DNA of 64,000 nucleotides from Acetobacter vaccinii (GCF_008365315.1 NZ_CP043506.1:496001-560000), one strand, 5' to 3'; shown: positions 29,425 to 39,070, numbered from the stretch's first letter. Made by a program: numbers and translations. The notes: generated by a model from the letters alone, not told the origin.

Positions 29425-29468
29425 GCGTGTGACGCTTCAATGATGGTTGCATGACCATCGCATGAAAA
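29425..29468 (-). promoter_or_regulatory. Array of four 11-bp-spaced Pho-box-like repeats before the porin
   Basis: On the minus strand the cores TCATG, TCATG, TCATT and TCACA occur at exact 11-bp steps (units at 29458-29468, 29447-29457, 29436-29446 and 29425-29435). PhoB sites are 7-bp direct repeats (CTGTCAT-like) every 11 bp. Four units in phase suggest two adjacent PhoB dimers. The array ends 49 nt before the porin start codon and overlaps the T-tail of the pstS terminator. Confidence 0.8.
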
Positions 29469-29497
29469 AAGCGGCCTTGTTCTGCAGACCGCTTTTT
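29466..29497 (-). terminator. Terminator after pstS
   Basis: AAAAAGCGG (29489-29497 on the complement) pairs with CCGCTTTTT (29466-29474), followed by T on the minus strand. It lies 46 nt after the pstS stop and its tail overlaps the porin Pho repeats. Confidence 0.82.
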
Positions 29498-29543
29498 CCA
29501 GCGTACACGGTATCTTAATTGTTAAAACAGTCCGTGCTGTCTA

Positions 29544-30566
29544 TTACTTTCCGCTCTTCCAAGCAGAGAGGATGCTGTCCTTGACTGCGCCCGGCAGGGG
29601 CACATAGTCCAGCTTGGATGCAATGCTGTCACCGTTCTTGAAGTCCCACGCAAAGAACTTCTGAACAGCGGCATCACGCTCCGGGTTACGGGCGGGCAGC
29701 GGCACCAGCACGTAAGTTGCAGACACGATCGGCCAGGCGTTCTTGCCCGGTGTGCCCAGCAGACTTACAGCGAAGTGAGAAGCGTTTTTCCAGTCAGCAC
29801 TTGCTGCTGCTTCGGAAAAGCTGCTCAGGCCCGCGGCCACATCCGTGCCAGCACGGTTGCGCAGGCGCACGGTCGTCAGGTGGTTGCGGCTGGCATAGGC
29901 GTATTCGACATAGCCGATTGCGCCTTCGGTGTTCCGCACGGTTGCAGCAACGCCATCGTTACCACGTGCACCCAGGCCACCCGGCCAGTTGATGGAGGTG
30001 CTGGCACCCTGGTTCTGCTTCCAGCTGGCAGAAGAGTCAGCCAGGTAGGAGGTGAACACAAAGGTCGTGCCCGAGCCATCAGCACGGTGGACGGAAGCGA
30101 TGGCAGCGTCAGGCAGCTTAACACCGGGGTTAAGAGCTGCAATTTTGGGGTCGTTCCATGCCGTGATGTCACCAGCGTAGATACCGGCAACAACTTCACC
30201 GCTCAGCACCAGGGCATCAGCCTTGATACCGGGGATGTTCACAACCGGAACAATACCACCCATGACGGTAGGGAACTGGAAGAGCTTGCCCGTTTCCAGC
30301 TTGGCGGCGTCCATCGGCGCGTCGGATGCGCCAAAGTCCACGGTGCCAGCAAGGATCTGGTTCTGCCCGGCGCTGGAGCCAACGCTCTGGTAGTTAACGG
30401 TTACACCGGTTTCCGCCTTGGCGGCAGCACCCCATGCTTCATAAATGGGAGCAGCAAAGCTGGACCCAGCACCGGTCACACTTTCGGCACGTGATGCCAC
30501 AGGGAGGGCTGCCAGAAAGCACGTTACTGCTGCCAGACACACTCCGGACCTGACTGAAAGACGCAT
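29544..30566 (-). CDS. pstS: Phosphate ABC transporter substrate-binding protein PstS
   Basis: High-affinity periplasmic phosphate-binding protein of 340 residues. Signal peptide ends VASRAES. Phosphate-binding blocks are TGAGSSFAAPIYEAW, VGSSAGQNQILAGTVDFGASDAP and HRADGSGTTFVFTSYL, all clear. AAAGGG lies upstream of ATG 30566. The usual partners pstC, pstA, pstB and phoU are not in the window; here pstS stands between phoR and the porin, all on the minus strand, with its own terminator and a weak Pho-box-like site upstream. Confidence 0.96.
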   Translation of the reverse strand: MRLSVRSGVCLAAVTCFLAALPVASRAESVTGAGSSFAAPIYEAWGAAAKAETGVTVNYQSVGSSAGQNQILAGTVDFGASDAPMDAAKLETGKLFQFPTVMGGIVPVVNIPGIKADALVLSGEVVAGIYAGDITAWNDPKIAALNPGVKLPDAAIASVHRADGSGTTFVFTSYLADSSASWKQNQGASTSINWPGGLGARGNDGVAATVRNTEGAIGYVEYAYASRNHLTTVRLRNRAGTDVAAGLSSFSEAAASADWKNASHFAVSLLGTPGKNAWPIVSATYVLVPLPARNPERDAAVQKFFAWDFKNGDSIASKLDYVPLPGAVKDSILSAWKSGK

Positions 30567-30648
30567 TGTTGGATTTATCCCTTTAACAATGAAGCTTGCG
30601 ACCGCATGCCGCGCCCCTGTTCCTTAAAGGAGACAACCCAGGAAAAGT

Positions 30649-30666
30649 GTGATGATTTCGGGACAG
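30649..30666 (-). promoter_or_regulatory. Degenerate Pho-box-like site upstream of pstS
   Basis: Minus strand CTGTCCCGAAATCATCAC: two 7-mers (CTGTCCC and TCATCAC) with a GAAA spacer, 11-bp period. The match to CTGTCAT-n4-CTGTCAC is partial (5/7 and 4/7). It abuts the phoR stop codon and lies 83 nt before the pstS start, the right place for a PhoB site. Confidence 0.45.
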
Positions 30667-31929
30667 TTACGTTGCTATTTTATTACAATCCCCAGCCGCC
30701 AAAGGCAGCCATATCCGGCATGTCGTGCCCTGGCCTACAACACTTTCAATCGCCAGCCTCCCTTCATGCCGGGCGATGACATGTTGTACAATAGCCAGAC
30801 CCAGCCCACTGCCCTGCACACTGGCCGCCGTGCGGGCCACACGGTAAAAACGCTCTGTAATACGGGGCAGATGGCGGGCGGAAATACCCGGCCCCGTATC
30901 AGCAACACTCAGCACGACACCGGATTTGGAAGGCCAGCCCACATCGGGCTTGGCGCGCTCGCACCCGACTGTAATACGCAATGTCTGCTCGGGCTGCCTG
31001 TCCTTGGTAGCCAGACCATATTTAAGCGCGTTTTCCAGCAGGTTCATCAACACCTGCAAAAGCTGGGCAATATCCCCTGCCACAGCAAGATTCTGGTCTG
31101 CCACAGGCTGGACATCCAGAATGACATCCTTGCCCGCCACCAGTCCCCGCGCTTCATCACTGAAGTGTTGGAACAGTTCAGACACAACAATAGTGTCACG
31201 CGGGCGGTGATGTTCCTGCATCTGCACGCGCGACAGATACAGCAGACTATCCAGCAGGCGCTGCATGCGGCGGGCCTGCGCGGCCATAATGTCCAGAAAC
31301 TCCTTCTGAGCTCCGGGGTCGTCCGCTGCTGGCCCTTGCAGGGTTTCTATAAACCCCAGCAACGCTGCAAGAGGGGTCCGGAGTTCATGGCTGGCAAAGG
31401 CGACAAAATCCGTATGCTGCTTTTCCGCAACCACAGCCTCGGTCTCGTCATGCAGGGCGACAAATACCAGTGTGATCTGCCCGCCCGGATTTTTGCTGTA
31501 TACTTCTGGCAAAAATGCTGCTGGCACAGTCTTTTTCAAAAACAGCGCCCTGACCACACGCGGCTGTGGCACGTCCAGCACCACCACGGCCTCGGTCGGC
31601 TGTGTGGTTTCCTGGCTTTGTGCTAGCAGTTTTTCCACCTGACTCTGAAACGCCGGGTGGCGCACAATACTGCCAATGCAGTTTTGAAACTGCCTGTTGG
31701 CTTCAGGTGAAATAATGCACGGCAGGCGGGTCTCATTCAGCACCAGAGATGCCGCAGGCAAACAGGCCATTACCTGTTTGAGCAGCATTTCCGGCGCTGT
31801 TGTGGGGCGTTTCTGTGCAATGGCAGGTTGCCGCCGGGCAGCCAGCCCCAACAGTCCACGCGACCAGACCAGCCCAGATAGCGCGCAGCCCCCCACAACC
31901 CCGTAGGCCGCAGCCAGCCAGGCCTGCAT
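30667..31929 (-). CDS. phoR: Phosphate-regulon sensor histidine kinase PhoR
   Basis: The 420-residue kinase has one N-terminal hydrophobic anchor (AWLAAAYGVVGGCALSGLVW), a PAS-like region, the HisKA box FVAFASHELRTPLAALLGF (phospho-His), and HATPase motifs NLLENALKYG, VADTGPGIS and GSGLGLAIV. Typical PhoR lacks a large periplasmic sensor domain, as here. ATG 31929 has GGAAGGAA just upstream, better than the in-frame GTG at 31965 that overlaps the phoB stop (GTGA). Transcribed with phoB. Confidence 0.92.
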   Translation of the reverse strand: MQAWLAAAYGVVGGCALSGLVWSRGLLGLAARRQPAIAQKRPTTAPEMLLKQVMACLPAASLVLNETRLPCIISPEANRQFQNCIGSIVRHPAFQSQVEKLLAQSQETTQPTEAVVVLDVPQPRVVRALFLKKTVPAAFLPEVYSKNPGGQITLVFVALHDETEAVVAEKQHTDFVAFASHELRTPLAALLGFIETLQGPAADDPGAQKEFLDIMAAQARRMQRLLDSLLYLSRVQMQEHHRPRDTIVVSELFQHFSDEARGLVAGKDVILDVQPVADQNLAVAGDIAQLLQVLMNLLENALKYGLATKDRQPEQTLRITVGCERAKPDVGWPSKSGVVLSVADTGPGISARHLPRITERFYRVARTAASVQGSGLGLAIVQHVIARHEGRLAIESVVGQGTTCRIWLPLAAGDCNKIAT

Positions 31930-31961
31930 GTCAGATTCCTTCCAGACGTCCCGGAGCCAGA

Positions 31962-32657
31962 TCACTCCTGATCGGCGGTTTTATCCAAAGCATAACCACG
32001 GGCACGCACGGTACGGATCAGGTCGCTCTCATCCCCTTCATTCAGGGTCTGGCGCAGCCGACGGATATGCACATCCACTGTCCGCAGTTCAACGTAGGAA
32101 CTACGCTCCCAAGCATGCTTGAGCAGTTCCTCACGCGAGAACACCTGCCCCGGATGCAGCATCAGAAATTCCAGCAGCCGGTATTCTGTTGGCCCCAGAG
32201 ACAACAGCCGCCCGTTACGCTCCACCTTGTGGGCCACGCGGTCCATTGTCAGGTCTTCAAACTGGATGGTCTTGTCTGGCGGCGGCAGGCGACGCAGCAT
32301 GGCTTTGACACGCGCAAACAGCGTTTCCATACCAAACGGCTTGGTCAGATAATCATCCGCGCCGGTATCAAGCCCACGGATGCTATCTGCTTCCTCACCC
32401 CGTGCGCTGAGCATGATAATCGGCAGGGTTTCCGTGCGGGCCTGGCCACGCAGCCTGCGGCAGACTTCCAGCCCGGAAATGCCCGGCAGCATCCAGTCAA
32501 GCAACACCAGATCGGGCCGACGGTGGCGCACCTGATCGAGCGCTTCCTCCCCATCGGCAGCGTGGCGTACGGTGTAGCCCTGTTTTTCGAGATTATAACA
32601 GATCAACCGAGCGAGCGCCGGATCATCCTCTATCACCAGAAGGTCTGGCTTCTGCAT
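31962..32657 (-). CDS. phoB: Phosphate-regulon response regulator PhoB
   Basis: OmpR/PhoB-family DNA-binding regulator of 231 residues. Receiver domain: acidic pair EDD (residues 10-12), phospho-acceptor Asp54 in LVLLDWMLPG, Thr/Ser at IIMLSARGEE and Lys in YLTKPFG. C-terminal winged helix: LGPTEYRLLEFLM, RTVDVHIRRLRQTL and RTVRARGYAL. It precedes phoR on the same strand. It should activate pstS, the porin and its own operon through the Pho-box-like sites described here. Confidence 0.94.
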   Translation of the reverse strand: MQKPDLLVIEDDPALARLICYNLEKQGYTVRHAADGEEALDQVRHRRPDLVLLDWMLPGISGLEVCRRLRGQARTETLPIIMLSARGEEADSIRGLDTGADDYLTKPFGMETLFARVKAMLRRLPPPDKTIQFEDLTMDRVAHKVERNGRLLSLGPTEYRLLEFLMLHPGQVFSREELLKHAWERSSYVELRTVDVHIRRLRQTLNEGDESDLIRTVRARGYALDKTADQE

Positions 32658-32794
32658 TCCTGTTCTGCCTCATTCATATCTTTCCACAGGATATGACTTC
32701 CCGATTACAAAAGACAACTCCTCCCTGCCCTGTGGGAGGATACAAAGAGCACGAACAGCTTAAAATCCTGCCAGTTCCAACACTCACAGGCTTT

Positions 32795-32812
32795 GTGAAA
32801 TTTTTATGAAGC
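32795..32812 (-). promoter_or_regulatory. Pho-box-like site upstream of phoB
   Basis: Minus strand GCTTCATAAAAATTTCAC: two TTCA(T/C) cores 11 bp apart with an A-rich spacer, as in known Pho boxes (consensus CTGTCAT-AAAA-CTGTCAC). It lies 138 nt before the phoB start, suggesting autoregulation of phoBR. Confidence 0.6.
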
Positions 32813-32838
32813 ACAAGGAAGACTTTAAATTGGAGACA

Positions 32839-32870
32839 AAAAAGCCTCCGCCACAAGGCGGAGGCTTTTT
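32839..32870. terminator. Terminator after purA
   Basis: AAAAAGCCTCCGCC (32839-32852), ACAA loop, GGCGGAGGCTTTTT (32857-32870): a perfect 14-bp stem with T5 on the minus strand, 26 nt after the purA stop. It separates purA from the phoB promoter. Confidence 0.92.
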
Positions 32871-32895
32871 GCACCAAGACCGCTAAAAAGAAGGA

Positions 32896-34185
32896 TCAGC
32901 CTTCAAAAGGGTCCTGCATCAGAATGGTATCGTCACGGTCCGGGCTGGTGGACAGCAGGGTGACGGGCGCACCCACCAGTTCCTCAATCCGGCGCACATA
33001 CTTAATGGCCTGAGCCGGCAGGTCAGCCCAGCGGCGTGCACCGTGGGTGGTTTCCTTCCAGCCTTCCATGGTTTCATAAATCGGGCGGATACGGGCTTGA
33101 GCCGCCGGTGCGGACGGAAAACGCTCGGTCGGCTGGCCATCCAGTTCGTAACCAACACAGACACGGATTTCATCCAGCCCGTCCAGCACGTCCAGCTTGG
33201 TCAGAGCCAGACCGTTTACCCCCCCGACACGCACGGCATGGCGCACCAGCACGGCGTCAAACCAGCCGCAACGGCGCGGACGCCCCGTCACCGTGCCGAA
33301 CTCGTGCCCGCGTTCACCCAGCCTGCGGCCGGTGTCATCAAACAGTTCGGTCGGGAACGGGCCTTCACCCACGCGGGTGCAGTATGCCTTGGCAATGCCC
33401 AGCACAAACCCGACTGCCGCCGGACCAATACCAGCCCCAGTCCCTGCATTGGCCGCAACCGTGTTGGAACTGGTCACAAACGGATAGGTGCCATGGTCCA
33501 CATCCAGCATGACGGCCTGTGCGCCTTCAAACAGGATGCGGCGGCCCTGCCTGCGGGCATCGTCCAGAATATCCCACGTCGGGGCCATGAAAGGCAGCAC
33601 CTTGGGGGCGATTTCCAGCAGGTAGGACAGCAGTTCTTCCTTGCCAAAAACAGGCGCACCCAGACCTGCCAGCAGGGTGTTGTGGTGCAGCAGAAGCTCA
33701 TCCAGCTTCCAGTCCAGCGTTTCGGGCTCGGCCAGGTCGCACAGGCGGATCGCACGGCGGGCTACCTTGTCCTCATACGCAGGGCCAATGCCACGGCCTG
33801 TCGTGCCGATCTTGCGGTCGCCACGTGCGGCCTCACGCGCGCGGTCAAGTGCGCCATGGACAGGCAGGATCAACGGCACGTTTTCCGCAATCCGCAGGGT
33901 TTCGGGCGTAACAACCAGCCCCTGTGCCCCAATACGGCTGATTTCAGCCAGCAGTGCCTCTGGGTCCACTACCACGCCGTTGCCGATAATGCCCAGCTTG
34001 CCGCTGACAACGCCCGAAGGCAGCAGCGACAGCTTGTAAACCTGATCGCCGACAACCAGCGTATGCCCTGCGTTGTGGCCACCCTGAAAGCGCACCACCA
34101 CATCCGCGCGGCTGGCCAGCCAGTCCACGATTTTTCCCTTGCCTTCATCACCCCACTGGGTGCCGATCACGGTTACGTTGGACAT
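32896..34185 (-). CDS. purA: Adenylosuccinate synthetase
   Basis: Joins IMP and aspartate using GTP, the first committed step to AMP. The 429-residue product has the GTP/IMP loop [17 protein letters not shown] (residues about 5-21), [24 protein letters not shown] [10 protein letters not shown], and [11 protein letters not shown] near the C-terminal half, and the length is standard. ATG 34185 has AGGAG upstream with a somewhat long spacer (10 nt). hisZ lies 70 nt upstream on the same strand and may be cotranscribed. Confidence 0.97.
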   Translation of the reverse strand: MSNVTVIGTQWGDEGKGKIVDWLASRADVVVRFQGGHNAGHTLVVGDQVYKLSLLPSGVVSGKLGIIGNGVVVDPEALLAEISRIGAQGLVVTPETLRIAENVPLILPVHGALDRAREAARGDRKIGTTGRGIGPAYEDKVARRAIRLCDLAEPETLDWKLDELLLHHNTLLAGLGAPVFGKEELLSYLLEIAPKVLPFMAPTWDILDDARRQGRRILFEGAQAVMLDVDHGTYPFVTSSNTVAANAGTGAGIGPAAVGFVLGIAKAYCTRVGEGPFPTELFDDTGRRLGERGHEFGTVTGRPRRCGWFDAVLVRHAVRVGGVNGLALTKLDVLDGLDEIRVCVGYELDGQPTERFPSAPAAQARIRPIYETMEGWKETTHGARRWADLPAQAIKYVRRIEELVGAPVTLLSTSPDRDDTILMQDPFEG

Positions 34186-34255
34186 GGATGGTCTGCTCCT
34201 GAAAAGTCTGCCTGCTGGCCGGAAAAAAAGGGGTGTGCGCGGGTTAAGCTGCGCG

Positions 34256-35404
34256 TCAAGACACGGCGGCGCATGTCGCGCCGGAAAGGATATGGGCGCA
34301 CCCAAGACGGCGTGCATCCTCCAGCGCCTGCGCGCCGGTGGTAAAACCGCCAATTGTGGCATAGCCCTGCTGGCGCAAACGCGCGGCCTCCGCCTGGTCT
34401 GCATCCTGTGCCAGATAAACACGCGGGCGCGCCGGAGCGGGTGGTGTCAGCCTGAACAGCACATTGGGCCGGAAGGTCAGACCACAGGCGGGCTCATCAT
34501 CATTACACAGGTAGCGCCCACCCCGGCCCAGTTCTTCCGAACGGCCAACGGCAAACAGGGTCACGCATACACCGGTATGATATTTCCAGCCCCGGAACTC
34601 CACCGGGTCCACGGTCATGCGCAGGTCGGGGCAACGCTCCCTAAGGGCAGCCACCGTATCAATCAGCCGATCAGCAATGGCACGCGCACCCGGTAGCAGG
34701 GTGATCTGTGCCAGTTGAGCAACCGCATATTCCGCCGGGCCACTGGCTTCCAGCAGGGCAATCAATGTGGAGGCTAGCGCCCCGCCGTGTTCGGCCACGG
34801 CAGCGGCGTCCTTCCTGTCCAGTGCGCGCAGTACCTTGGTACGCTGGGCATCGGGCAGACCGGCCTCTTCCAACAGGGCGGGAACAAGCGGGGGCATTGT
34901 CAGGTCAAAGGAGACATCACGCACGCCAAGGCGGCTCAATGCCTCCGCCCCAACAGACATAACCTCGGCATCAGCTTCGGGCGTGTCCAGGCCGATCAGT
35001 TCCATCCCGGCCTGCATGACTTCGCGACCGCTTTCCTCCGCCGCGACGGGGGCCACAACCACACAGGTACCCGCGTAGGAAACACGCAGCGGGCGCACCA
35101 CGCCCCGGGCACGGGTTGCCGCCATACGGGCGATCTGGGGCGTAATGTCGGGCCGCAGCACCATCATGCGCCTGCTGTCGGGGTCCATGACCCGGAAGCT
35201 CTGCTCGGCAAGGGCAGCACCTGTGCCTGCCAGATAGGTTTCCTCAAACTCCATCAGCGGAGGCCGGACGCGGTCATAGCCGTGCGAGGCAAAAACATCC
35301 ATCAGCGCAGCAACACCCTGTGCCTCGGTGCGGGCATCGGGGGTCAGCAGGTCAACAAAACCGGCCGGCAGCAGGGCCGGGCCAAAGGGCAGGTCTTCGG
35401 TCAT
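34256..35404 (-). CDS. hisZ: ATP phosphoribosyltransferase regulatory subunit HisZ
   Basis: HisRS-like protein without tRNA charging that activates the short form of HisG in histidine synthesis. The 382 residues include the class II synthetase-like motifs ([27 protein letters not shown]) and the late GGRYLCN block. HisZ-dependent organisms encode a short HisG elsewhere; none is in this window. Start ATG 35404 gives a normal length; ATG 35440, with AGGA 12 nt upstream, would add 12 residues. It precedes purA, a common pairing in alphaproteobacteria. Confidence 0.9.
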   Translation of the reverse strand: MTEDLPFGPALLPAGFVDLLTPDARTEAQGVAALMDVFASHGYDRVRPPLMEFEETYLAGTGAALAEQSFRVMDPDSRRMMVLRPDITPQIARMAATRARGVVRPLRVSYAGTCVVVAPVAAEESGREVMQAGMELIGLDTPEADAEVMSVGAEALSRLGVRDVSFDLTMPPLVPALLEEAGLPDAQRTKVLRALDRKDAAAVAEHGGALASTLIALLEASGPAEYAVAQLAQITLLPGARAIADRLIDTVAALRERCPDLRMTVDPVEFRGWKYHTGVCVTLFAVGRSEELGRGGRYLCNDDEPACGLTFRPNVLFRLTPPAPARPRVYLAQDADQAEAARLRQQGYATIGGFTTGAQALEDARRLGCAHILSGATCAAVS

Positions 35405-35491
35405 GCACCGGGCTATAGCATTCCCTGCCCTGCCCGTCATGTCTGCAAAATTATCCTGGCCACCCATTCCGCTGCTCCGCCTCAAACATCA

Positions 35492-36970
35492 TTATGCGTC
35501 AGCAACGCCGGGCAGTGTTTCCCACCCCGCGCCAATAACACTCAGTACCCTCCGGCCCACCCCATCGGACCGCAGCACAATCAGATTCCTGTCCTCCAGC
35601 CAGCCCAGAAGGCGACGGGCACGGCCGTTGGATGCCGTGCCATAAACACGGGCAATATCAGCATCCGCCGGGCAGGGCTGCTGTTCGATCGCTGCACGGG
35701 CGAGGAACAGAAACACCCCTTGCAGGTCCTCCGGCAGGCCAGCAGCCAGGGATTCGGCCTGCTGCCAGTCCGACGATTCTGATAGGTCGCGGCTTACCCC
35801 ACTGCGGGCCGTTGCCAGCAGGCGGCCAAAGCGGCGCATGTCCAGCGCATTACGCCCCAGGCCCGCAATACGGCACCGCACCAGAAAGTCCTGATACAGG
35901 ACAGGGGCCGGGCGAAATGCAGCCTCCTCATCACCCAGCATATCGCGCAGGATGGCGGCCATCCCGGCCTCACGCTCAGCCTGCGAGGTCGGGGTCTCTA
36001 GCTCGTCCTCCGGCTCGGCCCGGTTCATCTGGGCCTCCCCATGAGCCGCAAGCTGGCTGAGCAGGTCGGGCTGAGGCACGGGGGCTGGTCTGCGGGCGCG
36101 GGCTGGCATGTCCTGCGCGGCTACGGGGGCCAGAATAAGATCATGCACCGGGGCTTCCGGCGGGGCAAAGGGGGCCAGCACCGGCCCGGCCGAGCGGCTG
36201 TCTGTTTCCACCACCCCGATCCGCACGACCGATGGCCGACGGCACAGGGCCGGGCCAAGGGCGACAAAGGTGCCCCGCTCCAGGTCGCGGAAGGATTCGG
36301 CCTGACGGCGCTCCATGCCCAGCAGGTCGGCTGCACGGGCCATGTCGATATCCAGAAAGGTACGACCCATCAGAAAGTTAGAGGCCTCGGCCGCAACATT
36401 CTTGGCCAGCTTGGCCAGCCGCTGGGTCGCAATAATCCCGGCCAGACCGCGCTTGCGGCCTCGGCACATCAGGTTGGTCATGGCCCCCAGAGACTGACGC
36501 CGCGCCTCGTCCGAGACTTCCCCCGCTGCTGCGGGGGCAAACAACTGGGCCTCGTCCACCACCACCAGCACCGGGTACCAGTGCTGGCGCGGCACCTCGA
36601 ACATACCGCCCATAAAAGCGGCGGCCCAGCGCATCTGCTGGTCCGCGTCCAGCCCTTCCAGGTTCAGCACGACCGAAGCCCGATGCACCCGCATGCGCTC
36701 ACCCGCTGCATGCAGGGCCATTTCGGAATGGTCGGCAGCCTCTATCACCAGATGGCCGAATTTTTCGGCCAGGCTGACAAAATCCCCCTCGGGGTCAATA
36801 ATGGCCTGCTGCACCATGCGGGCCGACTGCTCCAGCAGCCGCCGCAGCAGGTGGGATTTGCCAGAGCCGGAGTTGCCCTGCACCAAAAGTCGTGTGGCGA
36901 GCAGTTCGCCAAGGTCCATCTGTGCCGGGCCACCCCCCGGCACATCCCCCATCGTAATCATGCTGTTCAT
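35492..36970 (-). CDS. HerA-like DNA-translocase ATPase (DUF87)
   Basis: The 492-residue ATP-binding protein of the FtsK/HerA superfamily. Walker A is VQGNSGSGKSHLLRRLL (residues about 30-46) and Walker B VLVVVDEAQLF; MCRGRKRGLAGIIATQRLAKL matches the HerA sensor region. A Pro/Ala-rich linker in the second half leads to a C-terminal part (YGTASNGRARRLLGWLEDRN) that looks like a winged helix. HerA in archaea works with NurA nuclease in end resection; no nuclease gene is adjacent. Its start overlaps the stop of the flavoprotein gene by ATGA, with HerA translated first. Role here unknown. Confidence 0.85.
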   Translation of the reverse strand: MNSMITMGDVPGGGPAQMDLGELLATRLLVQGNSGSGKSHLLRRLLEQSARMVQQAIIDPEGDFVSLAEKFGHLVIEAADHSEMALHAAGERMRVHRASVVLNLEGLDADQQMRWAAAFMGGMFEVPRQHWYPVLVVVDEAQLFAPAAAGEVSDEARRQSLGAMTNLMCRGRKRGLAGIIATQRLAKLAKNVAAEASNFLMGRTFLDIDMARAADLLGMERRQAESFRDLERGTFVALGPALCRRPSVVRIGVVETDSRSAGPVLAPFAPPEAPVHDLILAPVAAQDMPARARRPAPVPQPDLLSQLAAHGEAQMNRAEPEDELETPTSQAEREAGMAAILRDMLGDEEAAFRPAPVLYQDFLVRCRIAGLGRNALDMRRFGRLLATARSGVSRDLSESSDWQQAESLAAGLPEDLQGVFLFLARAAIEQQPCPADADIARVYGTASNGRARRLLGWLEDRNLIVLRSDGVGRRVLSVIGAGWETLPGVADA

Positions 36971-38211
36971 GGTGTGAGGGAATACCGCCTAGCCCCGCCT
37001 TCCTGCAACCAGTCCAGCACGCCATGGGCCGCAGCGCGCCCTGTGGCAAGGCAGGCGTGAAGCAGGTAACCGCCGGTCGGGGCTTCCCAGTCCAGCATTT
37101 CCCCCGCCACGAATACACCGGGCAATGCACGCAGCATGTAGCCTGGGGTACAGGCCTGCCAAGCCACCCCACCGGCTGAGGAAATAGCCCGCCCGATTGC
37201 CGCAGGAGCCCCCAGCACCACCGGAGTGGCTTTGATCCGCGCGGCAAGGGAGTGCGGGTTTTCAGGCAGCAGCCCACCCTCACGCAGCAGACCAATTGCT
37301 GCTGGCGACAGGCGGAGCGCCTTGCGGAGGCGGTTTGACAGGCTCTCCCGCGCGCGGGTGCTAGCCAGTCTGCTGGCCAGTTCCCCCACATCCATTTCGG
37401 GCCGCAAATCGCACAGCAGCGTAGCCTGTCCATGGGCCTGCACATGTGCCCGCACAGCAGCGGAAAGAGCGTAGAGCGCTCCGCCTTCCAGCCCTGTCTC
37501 GGTAACCATCAACTCCCCGCGCACCCGTTGACCACCAAAAGTCACAGCCACAGGTTTAAGGGGAGCACCAGCAAAACGCTGGCTAAAAAGGGACGACCAC
37601 GCCACCGTAAACCCGCAGTTGGCGGGTTGCAGGGGGGCCACATCCACCCCGCGCGCCTGCAACAAGGACACCCAGCCACCCGTAGCCCCAAGCCGCGGCC
37701 AACTGCCGCCCCCCAGAGCCAACACCAGAGCTTCGGCCTCTATATCCTGAGGGGGGCCAGCATCGCGCGTGTTCTGCACGACAGGCTGGCCTTGTGTGTT
37801 CCATCCCAGCCAGCGGGTATTGGCCGACAGGTCCACCCCCAAGCCCCGCAGGCGCTCAAGCCACGCACGCAGCAAGGGGGACGCCTTCATGGCAACAGGA
37901 AAGACCCTGCCGGAAGACCCTGCAAAACTGTCCTGTCCCAGACCAGCCATCCACTGGCGGATATCCTCCGCCCGCCAGGCATCCAGCGCAGGCCGCAGCC
38001 AGTCTGCTGCCGGGCCATATCTGTCACATAAGGATGCATGCGATTCGGAATGGGTAATGTTCAACCCACCCCGCCCGGCCATCAGAAACTTGCGGCCAAA
38101 GCTGGGCATGGCGTCGCACACACGCACGGCACACCCTGCCTGAGCCAGAACCTCCGCCGCCGCCAGCCCCGCCGGGCCACCCCCGACGACACAGACGCGC
38201 GGAGCCACCAT
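36967..38211 (-). CDS. HI0933/BaiN-like FAD-dependent oxidoreductase
   Basis: The 414-residue flavoprotein has an N-terminal FAD Rossmann motif RVCVVGGGPAGLAAAEVL and GRKFLMAGRGGLNITHSE, a signature of the HI0933/YhiN group (also annotated as aminoacetone-oxidase or RdsA/BaiN-like). LVLALGGGSWPRLGATG and the C-terminal PGVFVAGEMLDWEAPTGGYLLHAC complete the FAD-binding fold. The reaction in the cell is not known. The gene lies 25 nt after trpA on the complement; its order on the minus strand is trpB, trpA, this gene, then herA, with herA's start overlapping its end (ATGA). Confidence 0.87.
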   Translation of the reverse strand: MVAPRVCVVGGGPAGLAAAEVLAQAGCAVRVCDAMPSFGRKFLMAGRGGLNITHSESHASLCDRYGPAADWLRPALDAWRAEDIRQWMAGLGQDSFAGSSGRVFPVAMKASPLLRAWLERLRGLGVDLSANTRWLGWNTQGQPVVQNTRDAGPPQDIEAEALVLALGGGSWPRLGATGGWVSLLQARGVDVAPLQPANCGFTVAWSSLFSQRFAGAPLKPVAVTFGGQRVRGELMVTETGLEGGALYALSAAVRAHVQAHGQATLLCDLRPEMDVGELASRLASTRARESLSNRLRKALRLSPAAIGLLREGGLLPENPHSLAARIKATPVVLGAPAAIGRAISSAGGVAWQACTPGYMLRALPGVFVAGEMLDWEAPTGGYLLHACLATGRAAAHGVLDWLQEGGARRYSLTP

Positions 38212-38236
38212 TACACCAGACGCACAGGCAACAGGG

Positions 38237-39070
38237 TCATGCCCCTGCCCTGCCAGCAGCCCGCACGGCCTGAGCCAGACCTTCGATCTGCTTCAAAACG
38301 CTAGGGAGTGTCTGCTCGGTTGCCTGCCCGTTGGCATCCAGCGTGCCTGCCAGAGTCGCCAGCAGGGCAGACGCCACAACAGCGCCATCCGCAATTGTTG
38401 CGGCCTCGGCAGCCTGTTCTGGCGTGCGTACACCAAACCCGATGGCAATCGGCAGGGATGTTGCCGCCCGCAAACGGGGGATAGCGGCGGACAGGTCCTG
38501 CGCGCTGGCCGAACGTGTACCCGTTATGCCGGTAATACTGACATAATAGACAAAGCCAGATGCATGAGAGAGCACATAGGCCAAGCGCTCATCCGTCGTT
38601 GTCGGGGCCACAAGGCGGATGATGTCCAGCCCGGCCTGCGCGGCTGGAGCCTCCAACACATCGGCTTCCTCGGGCGGCAGATCAACAAGGATGATCCCGT
38701 CCACACCCGCGGCTACGGCATCCGTGCAAAAACGCTCGTAACCATAGGCCTCCACCGGATTGACGTATCCCATCAGGATAACCGGCGTTGCCTCATCCGT
38801 CCGGCGGAACTCCGCCACCATGGACAGGACACCCGCCAGTGTCGCACCAGCCCGCAGACCGCGCAGGGCAGCCGCCTGGATGACCGGACCATCTGCCGAT
38901 GGGTCGGAAAACGGCATGCCAATTTCGATCAGGTCCGCCCCGGCGGCGGGCATGGCCTGAAACAACGCCTGTGATGTTGCCAGATCGGGGTCAAAAGCTT
39001 CCAGATACGGGATAAGGGCACCACGCCCCTGGGCGGCAAGTGCTTGGAAACGCGCGGCGATACGGCTCAC
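38237..39070 (-). CDS. trpA: Tryptophan synthase alpha subunit
   Basis: Cleaves indole-3-glycerol phosphate to indole and glyceraldehyde 3-phosphate. The 277-residue TIM barrel has the catalytic Glu in [18 protein letters not shown], Asp in ILVDLPPEE, and SASGFVYY-like [14 protein letters not shown] and GITGTR. The N-terminus reads [11 protein letters not shown], where many enzymes have YLTAGDPD. The ATG overlaps the trpB stop (ATGA at 39067-39070), ensuring equal amounts of the two subunits of the alpha2-beta2 complex. Confidence 0.97.
   Translation of the reverse strand: MSRIAARFQALAAQGRGALIPYLEAFDPDLATSQALFQAMPAAGADLIEIGMPFSDPSADGPVIQAAALRGLRAGATLAGVLSMVAEFRRTDEATPVILMGYVNPVEAYGYERFCTDAVAAGVDGIILVDLPPEEADVLEAPAAQAGLDIIRLVAPTTTDERLAYVLSHASGFVYYVSITGITGTRSASAQDLSAAIPRLRAATSLPIAIGFGVRTPEQAAEAATIADGAVVASALLATLAGTLDANGQATEQTLPSVLKQIEGLAQAVRAAGRAGA

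Noticed and set aside
33043..34344. Long + strand frame opposite purA
   Set aside because: Antisense to an unambiguous purA; composition is Gln/His/Arg-rich as expected for shadow frames of GC-rich genes.
35492..38211. A HerA-based phage-defence island
   Set aside because: No nuclease, Sir2 or other effector and no mobile-element signs nearby; the flanks are trp, his and pur genes.
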